NCBI GenBank assembly: GCA_024636135.1
Contig: JAGXHP010000142.1
Location: 1-19,518, forward strand
Reading direction: 5' to 3'
DNA length: 19,518 nt
DNA from: Chloroflexota bacterium
GTDB taxonomy: Bacteria; Chloroflexota; Limnocylindria; QHBO01
Below, piece by piece: positions 1 through 8,382 of the stretch. A program made the position numbers and the translations under genes. The notes under the pieces were generated by a model that was not told the DNA's origin, did not search any database, and saw only the letters and a program-made list of their open reading frames with translations. How positions within the stretch are numbered: position 1 is the stretch's first letter; every line of letters begins with the position of its first letter.

Positions 1-426
1 GCATCGGACTACGAGCGCATGAAGGACAAGGTGCTCGGAGAGCTCAAGACCACGTTCCGTCCCGAGTTCCTCAACCGCATCGACGCCACGGTGGTGTTCC
101 GTCAGCTGACGCGCGAGGAGATCCGCGAGATCGTCGACCTGCTGCTGGCCCGGGTCAAGGACCAGCTGGCCGGCCAGGAGATGGAACTGGTCGTCACCGA
201 TGCGGCCAAGGACGCCATCATCACCAAGGGCTACGACCAGGCCTATGGCGCGCGTCCGCTGCGCAGAGAGATTCAGAACCAGATCGAGGACGCCCTGGCG
301 GAGCGCATGCTCCAGGCGAGCTTCAGCCCTGGTGACACCGTGACCGTCGACGTCGGGCCCGATGGCGCCCTGACGATCGAGCGCGGCGGAACCCCGAAGC
401 GGCAGCCGGCGAAGGCCGGTCGGTAA
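1..426 (+). CDS. clpC: ClpC-type AAA+ ATPase, C-terminal fragment (5' end outside window)
   Basis: The reading frame is open from base 1 and ends at TAA 424-426, giving the last 141 residues of a much longer protein. It contains the arginine-finger region of the second AAA+ module (RPEFLNRID) and the sensor-2 motif (YGARPLRREI) followed by the small C-terminal D2 domain. These are characteristic of ClpC/ClpB/ClpE proteins. The direct link to radA downstream is the usual clpC-radA order in Gram-positive bacteria and favours ClpC over ClpB. ClpC unfolds substrates and feeds them to the ClpP protease in the cytoplasm. The first ATG seen, at 19, is internal. The last 15 or so residues are basic and low in complexity. 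Confidence 0.9.
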   Translation, partial: ASDYERMKDKVLGELKTTFRPEFLNRIDATVVFRQLTREEIREIVDLLLARVKDQLAGQEMELVVTDAAKDAIITKGYDQAYGARPLRREIQNQIEDALAERMLQASFSPGDTVTVDVGPDGALTIERGGTPKRQPAKAGR

Positions 427-494
427 GCCAGCGATAACGCGGGGGTAAGCGCTCGGCCTCACCATGGGCCGGACCTATCTGCGCCCGGAGCATC

Positions 495-1868
495 GTGCCA
501 GCCGTCAAGACAGCCTACCTCTGCCAGCAGTGCGGCGCGTCCTCACCCAAGTGGTCGGGACAGTGCCCATCGTGCGCCGCCTGGAATACCCTGGTCGAGA
601 CGATCGCCGCCCCGCGGGCACCCTCGCGACCGTCATCCGCCGCCCGTTCAGTGGCCGGATCGGCCGCGGTATCACCGATCGGTGTGATCACGAGCGCGGA
701 GGCCGCCCGTCTGACCTCCGGGCTGGGCGAGGTGGACCGCGTTCTCGGCGGGGGGTTCGTGCCGGGTTCGATCATCCTCATCGGCGGCGACCCCGGGATC
801 GGGAAGTCGACCCTCCTGCTCCAGCTCGCTGCGCGGGTGGCGGCGGGCGGGGGAAGGGCCCTGTATGTGACGGCCGAGGAGTCCGCGGCGCAGGTCCGCG
901 GCCGGGCCGAGCGCATCGGCGGAGTGGTGGATGGGCTCGATCTCGCCGCCACAACGGAGCTCGAAACCGCGCTGGCCGCCATCGAGTCTGTTTCGCCGGC
1001 GCTCGCCGTCGTCGACAGCGTCCAGACCCTGACCAGCCCCGACCTGGCCGGTCCGGCGGGCAGCGTAGGCCAGGTGCGCGAAGTCGCGGCACGGCTCGCG
1101 GAGCTGGCCAAGGCCGGGCAGACGTGCATCGCACTGGTCGGTCACGTCACCAAGGAGGGCACGGTGGCGGGCCCGCGAACGCTCGAGCATCTCGTGGATG
1201 CCGTGATCTACCTGGAGGGCGAGCGGTTGGGCTCGACGCGCCTGCTGCGTGCGGCGAAAAACCGCTTCGGATCAACGGACGAGGTCGGCGTGCTCGAAAT
1301 GCGCGGCGACGGACTGGCCGAGGTCGAGGACGCCAGCCGCTTCTTCCTCGAGTCGGAGGAGGCGCCGAGCGCCGGGTCGGCCGTCACGATCGCGCTCGAG
1401 GGGACGCGGCCGCTGGCCGTCGAGATCCAGGCCCTGTCGGCATCCACGAGCTACGGATCGCCCCGTCGCGCCACGACGGGCATCGACGCGAACCGCGTCC
1501 TGATGCTGATCGCCGTGCTGGCGCGCCATGCCGGGCTCAACCTCAGTGGCCACGACGTCTACGTGAACGTCGCCGGCGGCCTTCGCATCGATGAACCGGC
1601 GGCCGACCTGGCCGTTGCCACCGCCCTGGCGTCCAGCCTGAGGGACCGACCGGTTCGCCGTGGGGTCGTCCTGGCCGGGGAGGTCGCGCTGTCGGGGCGC
1701 CTGCGATCCGCCGTGCGCGCCGACCGGCGGCTGCTCGAAGCGGGCCGTCTCGGCTTTGGGACCCTCGTTACCGGTCCGGCGCGTGGCGAGCGGGGCCGCA
1801 CTGCGCCGAGCGGCATGGTCGTCGCGTCGACGATCCGCGAGGCCCTGGAGCACGTTCTCGAGGGCTGA
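495..1868 (+). CDS. radA: DNA repair protein RadA (Sms)
   Basis: A RecA-related ATPase and branch-migration helicase acting in recombination and repair. The 457-residue length is normal for the family. It has an N-terminal C4 zinc finger (Cys10, 13, 24, 27), a Walker A motif GGDPGIGKST at 97-106, a Walker B strand near 170-175, the RadA signature KNRFG at 255-259, and a C-terminal Lon-protease-like domain. The start is GTG 495, placing the zinc finger at the expected distance; GGAG at 487-490 is the likely ribosome binding site. It follows clpC after 68 bp, so co-transcription is likely. The plus-strand frame 464-1594 and several minus-strand frames over it are shadows. Confidence 0.96.
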   Translation: MPAVKTAYLCQQCGASSPKWSGQCPSCAAWNTLVETIAAPRAPSRPSSAARSVAGSAAVSPIGVITSAEAARLTSGLGEVDRVLGGGFVPGSIILIGGDPGIGKSTLLLQLAARVAAGGGRALYVTAEESAAQVRGRAERIGGVVDGLDLAATTELETALAAIESVSPALAVVDSVQTLTSPDLAGPAGSVGQVREVAARLAELAKAGQTCIALVGHVTKEGTVAGPRTLEHLVDAVIYLEGERLGSTRLLRAAKNRFGSTDEVGVLEMRGDGLAEVEDASRFFLESEEAPSAGSAVTIALEGTRPLAVEIQALSASTSYGSPRRATTGIDANRVLMLIAVLARHAGLNLSGHDVYVNVAGGLRIDEPAADLAVATALASSLRDRPVRRGVVLAGEVALSGRLRSAVRADRRLLEAGRLGFGTLVTGPARGERGRTAPSGMVVASTIREALEHVLEG

Positions 1869-1888
1869 GTCGCGACTGGGCCGTGCCG

Positions 1889-1917
1889 TGGACTCCGGTG
1901 GGGTCGCGTGCTAGTGT
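1889..1917 (+). promoter_or_regulatory. candidate sigma-70 promoter for the PIN/TRAM gene
   Basis: TGGACT (1889-1894) and TAGTGT (1912-1917) are separated by 17 bp, and lie downstream of the radA stop. The expected transcript would have a leader of about 88 nt before the ATG at 2012. Both boxes match the consensus only partly, so this is tentative. Confidence 0.35.
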
Positions 1918-2011
1918 GGGCGGCCTCGTTTCCGCGGCGCGATGGATCTCGTTTCATCTCCCCGAGCCGTGGGCGGCGAGCAGTCTTCATTCATCGCGGA
2001 ATCATCAAACC

Positions 2012-3064
2012 ATGACACGGATCATCCAGTTCACGGGTGCCTTGCTGGGCACCCTCTTCGGCTTTGCGCTCGGCTTGGCCCTGCTCCAGCGAGCGGGCGA
2101 CATCATCGAGCCGGCGAATCGCCCCGCGTTCCTCACCGCCTTCGTGGTGGCGACGCTGCTGTTCGGGTATCTGGCCATCCCGTACATCACCATCTACCCA
2201 GTCCGCCGTGCCGTCGAGAAGCTGAGCGAGGCCGGCGCGGGGGAGTTTGGACTCGGCGTGGCTGCCGTCGTCATCGGCCTTGTCATGGGCCTGCTGGTCG
2301 GCGTGCCGCTGGCCGCGGTCGGCGGAACGCTCGGGTCACTCGGACCGCCGATCGTGTCCCTGTTCCTAGCGGTGATGATGCTGGCCGCCACGCTGCAGAA
2401 GCGCGACGTGCTGCTGCCTGCAGTCGCAGGCTGGATCCCGGGGGCGCGCGGGCGCGGCCCGTCGAACCGGGTGGTGGTCGACACCAGCGCGGTGATCGAC
2501 GGGCGCATCGTGGACATCGCAAGAACGGGCTTCGTCCTGGGCACACTCGTCGTCCCGCGGTTTGTCCTCGACGAGCTGCAACGGATCGCCGATTCGCCGG
2601 ATGCGCTGCGGCGCAACCGCGGGCGACGCGGCCTCGAGATGCTTTCCGCCCTTCAGAAGGATGCGGTCACCGCCGTCGAGATCAGCGAGGCCACCTATCC
2701 CGAGGTCGAGGAGGTCGACTCCAAGCTCATGGCCTACGCCCGTGACCACGGCTCGGCCATCCTGACGAACGACTACAACCTCAACCGCGTAGCCGACCTC
2801 CAGGGCATCCGGGTGCTGAACATCAACGAGCTCGCCAATGCGGTCAAGGCTGTGCTGCATCCAGGCGAGGAGATGACGGTGCGCATCATCCAGGAGGGCA
2901 AGGAGGCTGGGCAGGGCGTCGGCTACCTCGACGACGGGACGATGATCGTGGTCGAGGGCGGCTACCGCTTCCTGGACCAGGATCTTCCGATCACCGTGAC
3001 GCGCGTCCTCCAGACCGTCGCCGGCCGGATGATCTTCGCCCAGCCCCGATCCGACGCAAGCTGA
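2012..3064 (+). CDS. membrane-anchored PIN/TRAM domain protein (YacL family)
   Basis: A 350-residue protein with an N-terminal membrane part of about four hydrophobic segments (roughly residues 1-130), a PIN nuclease-fold domain starting at VVDTSAVIDGRI, and a C-terminal TRAM domain (GQGVGYLDDGTMIVVEGG). The acidic PIN residues are visible (VVDTS, LDEL, LTNDYNL). This arrangement is that of Bacillus YacL, a conserved protein of unclear role, presumably an RNA-binding or RNA-cleaving membrane protein. YacL also lies near radA and ispD in Firmicutes, so the neighbourhood supports the call. The frame is open from GTG 1883, but the ATG at 2012 gives the family N-terminus and leaves room for the candidate promoter at 1889-1917. 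Confidence 0.9.
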   Translation: MTRIIQFTGALLGTLFGFALGLALLQRAGDIIEPANRPAFLTAFVVATLLFGYLAIPYITIYPVRRAVEKLSEAGAGEFGLGVAAVVIGLVMGLLVGVPLAAVGGTLGSLGPPIVSLFLAVMMLAATLQKRDVLLPAVAGWIPGARGRGPSNRVVVDTSAVIDGRIVDIARTGFVLGTLVVPRFVLDELQRIADSPDALRRNRGRRGLEMLSALQKDAVTAVEISEATYPEVEEVDSKLMAYARDHGSAILTNDYNLNRVADLQGIRVLNINELANAVKAVLHPGEEMTVRIIQEGKEAGQGVGYLDDGTMIVVEGGYRFLDQDLPITVTRVLQTVAGRMIFAQPRSDAS

Positions 3065-3073
3065 GCGCCGGCA

Positions 3074-4285
3074 ATGACGCCGTCCGTCTCGCCGGTCTCA
3101 GCCATTCTCGTCGCGGCCGGCAGCAGCCAACGCATGGGCCGAGACAAGCTGTGGACCGATTTCTGGGGCCGCCCGGCCTGGCGCTGGGCGCTCGACGTTC
3201 TCCTCGCCCAGCCCGGGCTCGAACACGTTGCGGTGGTCGTCCCGGCCGATGCCGAAGAGCGTTTCGGGGCAGCGCTGCCACCCGACGAGCGGCGATGCAT
3301 CATCGTTCCGGGTGGGTCGACGCGCGCCGACAGCGTGATCAAGGGCCTGTGGGGCTTGACCGGTGCGGGGCATGGTGACGAGACCCTGGTGGTCGTCCAC
3401 GATGCCGCCCGCCCCGCGGTCACCCCCGAGCTGGTGGACGCCGTCGTGTCGGCGCTGGTCGCCGAGGGCGGCGAGCGTGCCATCGTGCCCGTGACGGCCG
3501 TGGTCGACTCGCTCAAGCGGGTACGCGGCGGGCGTGTCGTGGCGCCGGTCGAGCGCGACGAGGTAGCGGCGGCGCAGACCCCGCAGGGAGCGACGCTGGG
3601 CGCACTGCGAGCCGCGATCGAGGAGGCGCATGCGTGGGGTCGACCCATCACCGACGACGCCGGCGCGCTGGCCGCCGCGGGCGTGCCCGTGCTGACGGTC
3701 CCCGGCGACCCCGGCAATCGCAAGCTCACCGAGCCGGGCGACGTGGCCCCGATGCGCGCCATCCTCGCCGAGCGAGTCGTCACCCTGCCGCAGTCGGCCG
3801 TGAGCCCCGGCGTGCGCACGGGCATCGGATTCGACGCGCACCGGCTGGTGGACGGCCGCCCGATGCGCCTCGGCGGGATGGCCTGGGACGACGAGCCGCG
3901 CGGGCCGCTCGGCCATTCCGATGGCGACGTCGTGTTGCACGCGATCGTCGACGCGCTGCTGGGAGCGGCATCCCTCGGCGACATCGGCGCCCTCTTCCCG
4001 CACACCGCGGAGTGGGCAGACGCGGATTCGAGCGCCCTGAGCGCCACGGCGGTGGGGCTGCTGGCCGAAAACGGCTTCAGACCCGTCAGCGTCGACGTGA
4101 GCGTGGCGGCGGCCCGACCGGCCATCGCGCCGCGCCGCGATGAGATGGCGGCCCGCATCGCGAGCATCCTCGGGATCGGGCCGGATGCGGTCTCCGTCAA
4201 GGGAACGACGTCGGACGGGCTCGGATTCACCGGGGACGAGGGAATCGCGGCCTGGGCCGTGGCCATCGTCGAGCGGAGCGCATGA
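3074..4285 (+). CDS. ispDF: bifunctional IspD/IspF, MEP isoprenoid pathway
   Basis: A 403-residue fusion. Residues 1 to about 230 are 2-C-methyl-D-erythritol 4-phosphate cytidylyltransferase (IspD), with the nucleotide-binding loop AAGSSQRMGRDK, AQTPQGA, and ITDDAG. Residues from about 245 are 2-C-methyl-D-erythritol 2,4-cyclodiphosphate synthase (IspF), with the metal-site motifs GFDAH and GHSDGDVVLHA and the C-terminal GTTSDGLGFTG and EGIAAWA. The two activities catalyse steps 3 and 5 of the MEP pathway to isopentenyl diphosphate. Fused IspDF is known in several bacterial lineages. The gene begins 9 bp after the PIN/TRAM stop and overlaps rlmB by four bases (ATGA), so the three are probably co-transcribed. 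Confidence 0.96.
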   Translation: MTPSVSPVSAILVAAGSSQRMGRDKLWTDFWGRPAWRWALDVLLAQPGLEHVAVVVPADAEERFGAALPPDERRCIIVPGGSTRADSVIKGLWGLTGAGHGDETLVVVHDAARPAVTPELVDAVVSALVAEGGERAIVPVTAVVDSLKRVRGGRVVAPVERDEVAAAQTPQGATLGALRAAIEEAHAWGRPITDDAGALAAAGVPVLTVPGDPGNRKLTEPGDVAPMRAILAERVVTLPQSAVSPGVRTGIGFDAHRLVDGRPMRLGGMAWDDEPRGPLGHSDGDVVLHAIVDALLGAASLGDIGALFPHTAEWADADSSALSATAVGLLAENGFRPVSVDVSVAAARPAIAPRRDEMAARIASILGIGPDAVSVKGTTSDGLGFTGDEGIAAWAVAIVERSA

Positions 4286-5019
4286 CGGAGTGGATCGGCG
4301 GTCGACGGCCGGTCATCGAGGCGCTCGCTGCCGGTCGTGAGGCGCGTCGCCTCCTGATCTCGTCGAGCGCCCGCCCGGCGCCCGAGCTCCGCGCGATCAC
4401 CGACGCCGCACGCCGCGCGCACGTGCCGGTCGATCGCGTGCCGGCCGACCAGATGACGCGGATCGGCGCCTTCGACGGCCACCAGGGCGTGCTGCTCGAG
4501 GTGGGGGAGCGACGCTGGGCCGACGTGAGCGAGATGATGGCGCGCGCCGCGGGAGCGGGCGCCGAGCCCCTCGTGCTCGTGCTCGAGCATCTCCAGGACC
4601 CGACGAACTTCGGCACCCTTCTGCGCTCCGCCGAGGCGGCCGGCGTGCATGGCGTCGTCTTCCCGGAGCGCGGGGCAGCCCCGCTCAGCACCGCCGCCGT
4701 CAAGGCCAGCGCGGGAGCCAGCGAGCACCTGCTGATCGGCCGTCTGCCGACGATCGGGGATGCGATTCATGAGCTCAAGTCGGCCGGCCTGCGCCTCGCG
4801 GCCGCAGACCAGGATGCGCCGGCATCGGCCTGGCAGACCGACATGACCGGTCCTCTGGCCGTCGTCGTCGGGAGCGAGGGCAGCGGTCTGTCCGGGGCAA
4901 CACGGCGACGGTGCGATCTCCTGGTCAGCTTCCCGATGGCGGGCCAGGTTGCGAGCCTGAACGCATCGACGGCCGGCGCGCTCCTGCTGTTCGAGGTCGT
5001 CCGCCAACGGACCGCCTGA
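4282..5019 (+). CDS. rlmB: 23S rRNA (guanosine-2'-O-)-methyltransferase, RlmB/TrmH (SpoU) family
   Basis: A 245-residue protein with the N-terminal substrate-binding domain of the RlmB type (opening IGGRRPVIEAL) and a C-terminal SpoU methyltransferase domain. The three SpoU motifs are present: NFGTLLRSAEAAG near 108, VVVGSEGSGLSG near 195, and the knot motif SLNASTAGALLLFEV near 224. The family uses S-adenosylmethionine to methylate ribose 2'-O positions of rRNA. The assignment to RlmB rather than another TrmH-family protein rests on the N-terminal domain and on the common pairing of this gene with ispD/ispF or cysS. It is translationally coupled to ispDF by an ATGA overlap. Confidence 0.9.
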   Translation: MTEWIGGRRPVIEALAAGREARRLLISSSARPAPELRAITDAARRAHVPVDRVPADQMTRIGAFDGHQGVLLEVGERRWADVSEMMARAAGAGAEPLVLVLEHLQDPTNFGTLLRSAEAAGVHGVVFPERGAAPLSTAAVKASAGASEHLLIGRLPTIGDAIHELKSAGLRLAAADQDAPASAWQTDMTGPLAVVVGSEGSGLSGATRRRCDLLVSFPMAGQVASLNASTAGALLLFEVVRQRTA

Positions 5020-5025
5020 GGGAGT

Positions 5026-5034
5026 TGCTACACT
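5026..5034 (+). promoter_or_regulatory. extended -10 promoter element of tRNA-Thr(TGT)
   Basis: TGCTACACT is an extended -10 (TGn plus TACACT) that ends 11 nt before the tRNA 5' end. No good -35 box is seen 17 bp upstream, in keeping with extended -10 promoters. Confidence 0.5.
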
Positions 5035-5045
5035 CCGCGAGGCCC

Positions 5046-5120
5046 GCCGAGGTAGCTCAATGGCAGAGCATCGGTTTTGTAAACCGACGGTTGTGGGTTC
5101 GACTCCCACCCTCGGCTCCA
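5046..5120 (+). tRNA. tRNA-Thr (anticodon TGT)
   Basis: A complete cloverleaf. The acceptor GCCGAGG (5046-5052) pairs with CCTCGGC (5110-5116), followed by discriminator T and an encoded CCA (5118-5120). The anticodon stem TCGGT/ACCGA encloses loop TTTGTAA with anticodon TGT at 5078-5080, reading ACA. The T loop is TTCGACT. It stands alone between rlmB and the SLH protein gene. Confidence 0.97.
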
Positions 5121-5275
5121 GCGCATGCAGCGCCCGGGTTCAACAACGCGCCGAGCCACTTGCGTTCGCCTGAGACAACGGCCTGGAGGAGCGGCACTTG
5201 GTGGTAGCCGACTCACGACGCACGACGTACGATTCGCGGGCCATTGTTGGCGTATGCCAAAGGGGAAACCACCGC

Positions 5276-6589
5276 ATGTCTTCGACGCTCACCGTTCGCC
5301 GTGCCCACGCCGCGAAGATCCTGCCGATACTGTTCGCGCTCGCCGCCTCGTTGCTCGTCCCTGCGCAGTTCGTCGCCGCCGATGCGAACAGCGTGTCGAT
5401 TCAGAAAACGACAAGTGCGAGCGGCAACCAGTCTCCCGGTGCCGCCTACAGCTACACGATCACGACAACGGCGAGCGCCGCCGTGCAGGAGCTCATTGTC
5501 GCGGACGGTGCGTTCGACTATCCACAGATTGCCATCGAGAGTGTGTCCTATTCGTTGAATGGCGCCGGTTCCTTCAAGTGTGGCAGTCCGCGGCCGGACA
5601 ACATTCGTTGCCCGATCGGGAGCGTTGCGGCTGGCACGACCGTGGTGGTCACCGTCAACGTGCGGGTGAACTCGAACGTCGACGTCGCCTGCGACAAGCC
5701 AGGCGCGCACGGAACGCTCGACGACACCGTCTTCAACATGGGCAAGGCGACGTGGACGCAGGCGGGCGTTTCGTACTCGAAGAATTCCTCGCGCGTCACG
5801 GTCAGGCTCAACTGCGCCGGCTATGACCCGGGTGCGACCCCGACCCCGACGACCACGATCCTGACCGGCCCGACCGGCAATACCACGAAGGACAGCGCAA
5901 CCTTCACCTTCACCGGGGCGCCCAGCCCGACGTCGTATCGATGCGCCCTCGACGGCGGTTCGTTCACCACATGCTCCTCGCCGAAGACCTACAGCGGCCT
6001 CGGCCTCGGTTCGCACACCTTCGAGGTGCAGGGGGTGAATGCGACGGGTCCGGGTCTGCCCGTGGCGCGAGATTGGACCGCGGTCAGCCCGTTCACGGAC
6101 ACGGGCTCGAGCGCCTTCAAGAACGACATCTTCTGGCTCTACAACCGTGGCATCACCGCCGGCTGTTCGGCCACCAAGTTCTGCCCGCGGGCATCCGTCA
6201 CGCGTGAGCAGATGGCCTCATTCCTGGCCCGGGCGCTCAGCCTTCCGGCGACGAGCAAAGACTTCTTCACCGATGACAATGCCTCACCCCACGAGGGTGA
6301 CATCAACCGACTGGCCGCCTCCGGAATCACCGGTGGCTGCGCAACCGGCAAGTTCTGCCCCAAGGCGCTCGTGACGCGGGAGCAGATGGCCAGCTTCCTG
6401 GCGCGGGCATTCAAGCTCCCCGTCGCTTCTATCGACTACTTCACCGACGACAACGGGTCGATCCACCAGGGTGATATCAACCGCCTTGCCAAGTCCGGAA
6501 TCACCGGTGGCTGTGGCACCGGCCTCTTCTGCCCGAGGGCGAACGTCACCCGCGAGCAGATGGCAGCCTTCCTCCATCGCGCCCTGTGA
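5276..6589 (+). CDS. secreted SLH-domain surface protein
   Basis: A 437-residue protein starting at ATG 5276, with AAAGGGG at 5259-5265 as ribosome binding site. It opens with a Sec signal peptide: basic start, hydrophobic core ILPILFALAASLLV, and probable cleavage after the AADA region near residue 37. A beta-rich domain follows that resembles DUF11-type surface repeats, then a Thr/Pro linker and an Ig-like domain with a Cys pair (YRCALDGGSFTTCSS). Three SLH repeats end the protein, beginning near residues 271, 327 and 386. Each has the VTREQMA(S/A)FL helix and a Cys pair of the form GCxxxxFCP. SLH domains bind secondary cell-wall polymers, which fits a surface-layer or surface-attached role in a monoderm. 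The function beyond anchoring is not recognisable. Confidence 0.9.
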   Translation: MSSTLTVRRAHAAKILPILFALAASLLVPAQFVAADANSVSIQKTTSASGNQSPGAAYSYTITTTASAAVQELIVADGAFDYPQIAIESVSYSLNGAGSFKCGSPRPDNIRCPIGSVAAGTTVVVTVNVRVNSNVDVACDKPGAHGTLDDTVFNMGKATWTQAGVSYSKNSSRVTVRLNCAGYDPGATPTPTTTILTGPTGNTTKDSATFTFTGAPSPTSYRCALDGGSFTTCSSPKTYSGLGLGSHTFEVQGVNATGPGLPVARDWTAVSPFTDTGSSAFKNDIFWLYNRGITAGCSATKFCPRASVTREQMASFLARALSLPATSKDFFTDDNASPHEGDINRLAASGITGGCATGKFCPKALVTREQMASFLARAFKLPVASIDYFTDDNGSIHQGDINRLAKSGITGGCGTGLFCPRANVTREQMAAFLHRAL

Positions 6590-6805
6590 TGTGAATCCGG
6601 CCCAGTCGCCTGGCTCCCGGGGAAGCATGGTGCTCAGCTCGACAAAACGCTGTCGGCCACATCCCTGAATGGCGTTGCGCGCGGCTGGGGGCGTGGGGTT
6701 GGTGACTGCGCGGAAATGAGATGCTCAGCCCGATCACGCCGTTGCCGCCATCGCCGTTCGAATCCACTCGTCGCATTCCCTTGGCGGGACGGACGACCGG
6801 CCCAG

Positions 6806-6834
6806 TTGAGGGGGCTGGGTCCGTCTGATACCAT
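6806..6834 (+). promoter_or_regulatory. sigma-70 promoter of tRNA-Tyr
   Basis: TTGAGG (6806-6811), a 17-bp spacer and TACCAT (6829-6834), with a TG one base before the -10, giving an extended -10. The tRNA begins 42 bp downstream. The rest of 6590-6875 holds no gene that I can support. Confidence 0.6.
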
Positions 6835-6875
6835 CGGCGACCGTCGGCGACGCACCACGCGCCGGCGTATTTCGT

Positions 6876-6960
6876 GGGTAGGTTGAGCAGGTGGTGAGCT
6901 CCGCTGACTGTAGATCAGCCGTCTTCGACTGTGGGGGTTCGATTCCCTCCCTGCCCACCA
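6876..6960 (+). tRNA. tRNA-Tyr (anticodon GTA)
   Basis: A class II tRNA with a 13-nt variable region (6920-6932). The acceptor GGGTAGG (6876-6882) pairs with CCTGCCC (6950-6956), with one G-T wobble, followed by discriminator A and encoded CCA. The anticodon stem GCTGA/TCAGC encloses loop CTGTAGA, anticodon GTA at 6910-6912. The long variable arm is normal for bacterial tRNA-Tyr. Confidence 0.97.
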
Positions 6961-7041
6961 AGACTTCCCAACCGAAGACGCCCCGGGACCGCGATCGAAT
7001 CCTCGGTCATTCGGCACAGATTTGCCGAGATTGACCGATGG

Positions 7042-7071
7042 TTGTCGAGTATCGGTTCAGGCTGCGACACT
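7042..7071 (+). promoter_or_regulatory. candidate promoter of tRNA-Thr(GGT)
   Basis: TTGTCG (7042-7047), an 18-bp spacer and GACACT (7066-7071), with TG one base upstream of the -10. The tRNA begins 38 bp downstream of the -10. Confidence 0.45.
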
Positions 7072-7109
7072 GAAGACGCCCGCCGACCGCGGGTGACGTA
7101 TCGATGCGC

Positions 7110-7185
7110 GCCCACGTAGCTCAGTCGGCAGAGCACTTCCTTGGTAAGGAAGAGGTCTCCGGTTCGAACCCGGACGTGGGCTCCA
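7110..7185 (+). tRNA. tRNA-Thr (anticodon GGT)
   Basis: The acceptor GCCCACG (7110-7116) pairs with CGTGGGC (7175-7181), then T and encoded CCA (7183-7185). The anticodon stem CTTCC/GGAAG encloses loop TTGGTAA, anticodon GGT. The T loop is TTCGAAC. Together with tRNA-Thr(TGT) it covers ACA and ACY codons. Confidence 0.97.
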
Positions 7186-7232
7186 CAACGTCCCGCCGCT
7201 CTCGCAGCACACCCAGGAGGCGTCTTCGCGCG

Positions 7233-8267
7233 GTGGATGCCAACGTCGCCCTTCCGCTCCTCAGCACGGTGCTGTCCTTTGCCTTTGCCGTGCTCGTCGC
7301 CGACCAGTGGCTCCGTCGCCGGCAGCCGTATCAGCTGGTCTGGACGCTCGGCCTGGTGTGGTACGGCATCGGCGCAGGCACGGAGCTCCTCGGAGCCGCG
7401 TTCGGCTGGAACGAGGTGCTCTATCGCGGCTGGTACCTGTTCGGTGCCTTTGGCGTCGCCGCCTACCTCGGCCTCGGCACGGTCTTCCTCCTGAACCGAA
7501 CCCGGTTCGGCTACGTGGTGGCGGCCAGCGTCTTCGCCGGCGGCATGTTCAGCATCCTGTCGGCCGTCGCCCGCTCACGCGAGGGCGACCCCGCTTCGGC
7601 GGCCACCGTGATCACCGTGGTCGCGCTGGCAACGGCCGCCGCGATCGCACTGGCGATCGTGACGCGGGTCCGGCGCCGGCTCGTGGCGCCGACCGCTGCC
7701 GTCATCCTGGGCCTCGCGTCCGTGGCGGTCGCCGTCCTGACACTCACGGCACCCGTCGCCGCCCCCGGATTCCACGTGGACGCGACCGGCGTGCCGACCG
7801 GGACGGCGTTTCCTTCGGACCTTCGGGTCTTGACGCCGCCGTTCAACATCGCGGGTGCATTCGCGCTCGTCTTCGGCGCGGTGTACTCGGCGTACATCTT
7901 CATGCCGAAGGTGCGGGTGCTGCGCATCACCGGCGGCCCCCCGGTCATCGGCGCCATCGGGCGGGCCGTGGCGGTGGTCGTGAACTTCTTCGCATCGCTG
8001 CCGGCGGCGTGGCGCGCCCTCCTCGCCGGTGAGCTGAACTCGCGGGTGCCGGCCACCATGCTCATCGCCATCGGCGGCTTCATTCCCGGCTGGACGAGCG
8101 GATTGAACCGCTTCGGCGTGACCTGGGCCTTCTTCCTCGGCGAGCTCCTCGGCGTGATCTTCATCTTCCTCGGCTTCCTCGTCAGCATCGAGGTCTTCAG
8201 CGACGTCCGGCTGCCGTTCACTCGCATCGTGCTGCGCCGGCGTGACCACGAGGCGGGGCTTCGTTGA
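7233..8267 (+). CDS. polytopic membrane protein of unknown function
   Basis: A 344-residue, very hydrophobic protein with roughly eight membrane-spanning segments. The first is near residues 6-24 and the last near 295-320; a longer soluble loop lies around 172-200, and the C-terminus is basic (LRRRDHEAGLR). The frame stays open upstream through the tRNA-Thr gene, so the start must lie after 7185. GTG 7233 is chosen because AGGAGG at 7215-7220 precedes it, though at a longish 12 bp. I do not recognise the family and see no transporter or enzyme signature. The gene lies between tRNA-Thr(GGT) and the rpmG promoter, whose -35 box overlaps its stop codon. Confidence 0.8.
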   Translation: MDANVALPLLSTVLSFAFAVLVADQWLRRRQPYQLVWTLGLVWYGIGAGTELLGAAFGWNEVLYRGWYLFGAFGVAAYLGLGTVFLLNRTRFGYVVAASVFAGGMFSILSAVARSREGDPASAATVITVVALATAAAIALAIVTRVRRRLVAPTAAVILGLASVAVAVLTLTAPVAAPGFHVDATGVPTGTAFPSDLRVLTPPFNIAGAFALVFGAVYSAYIFMPKVRVLRITGGPPVIGAIGRAVAVVVNFFASLPAAWRALLAGELNSRVPATMLIAIGGFIPGWTSGLNRFGVTWAFFLGELLGVIFIFLGFLVSIEVFSDVRLPFTRIVLRRRDHEAGLR

Positions 8268-8293
8268 CATCGGCGCCGATTCGGCCGTAGAAT
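8264..8293 (+). promoter_or_regulatory. strong sigma-70 promoter for rpmG-tRNA-Trp-secE-nusG
   Basis: A consensus -35 TTGACA (8264-8269), an 18-bp spacer and TAGAAT (8288-8293). This is the best match to the sigma-70 consensus that I found in the window. It lies about 90 bp upstream of rpmG and overlaps the end of the preceding membrane-protein gene. Confidence 0.75.
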
Positions 8294-8382
8294 CTTCCTT
8301 GCTTTCCCCCGGTCCACGGCCCTAGTTCAGCGTGGCCGCCTAACCGATCGGCAGGGGGGTGACGACGAGGAATGAGAACCAA

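Noticed and set aside
464..1594. A 376-codon plus-strand frame
   Set aside because: It overlaps radA in another frame and is Arg/Gly-rich without motifs.
2962..5109. A 715-codon open frame on the minus strand
   Set aside because: It covers ispDF, rlmB and tRNA-Thr in antisense, is rich in Arg, Ser and Ala, and shows no domain. It is a GC-driven shadow.
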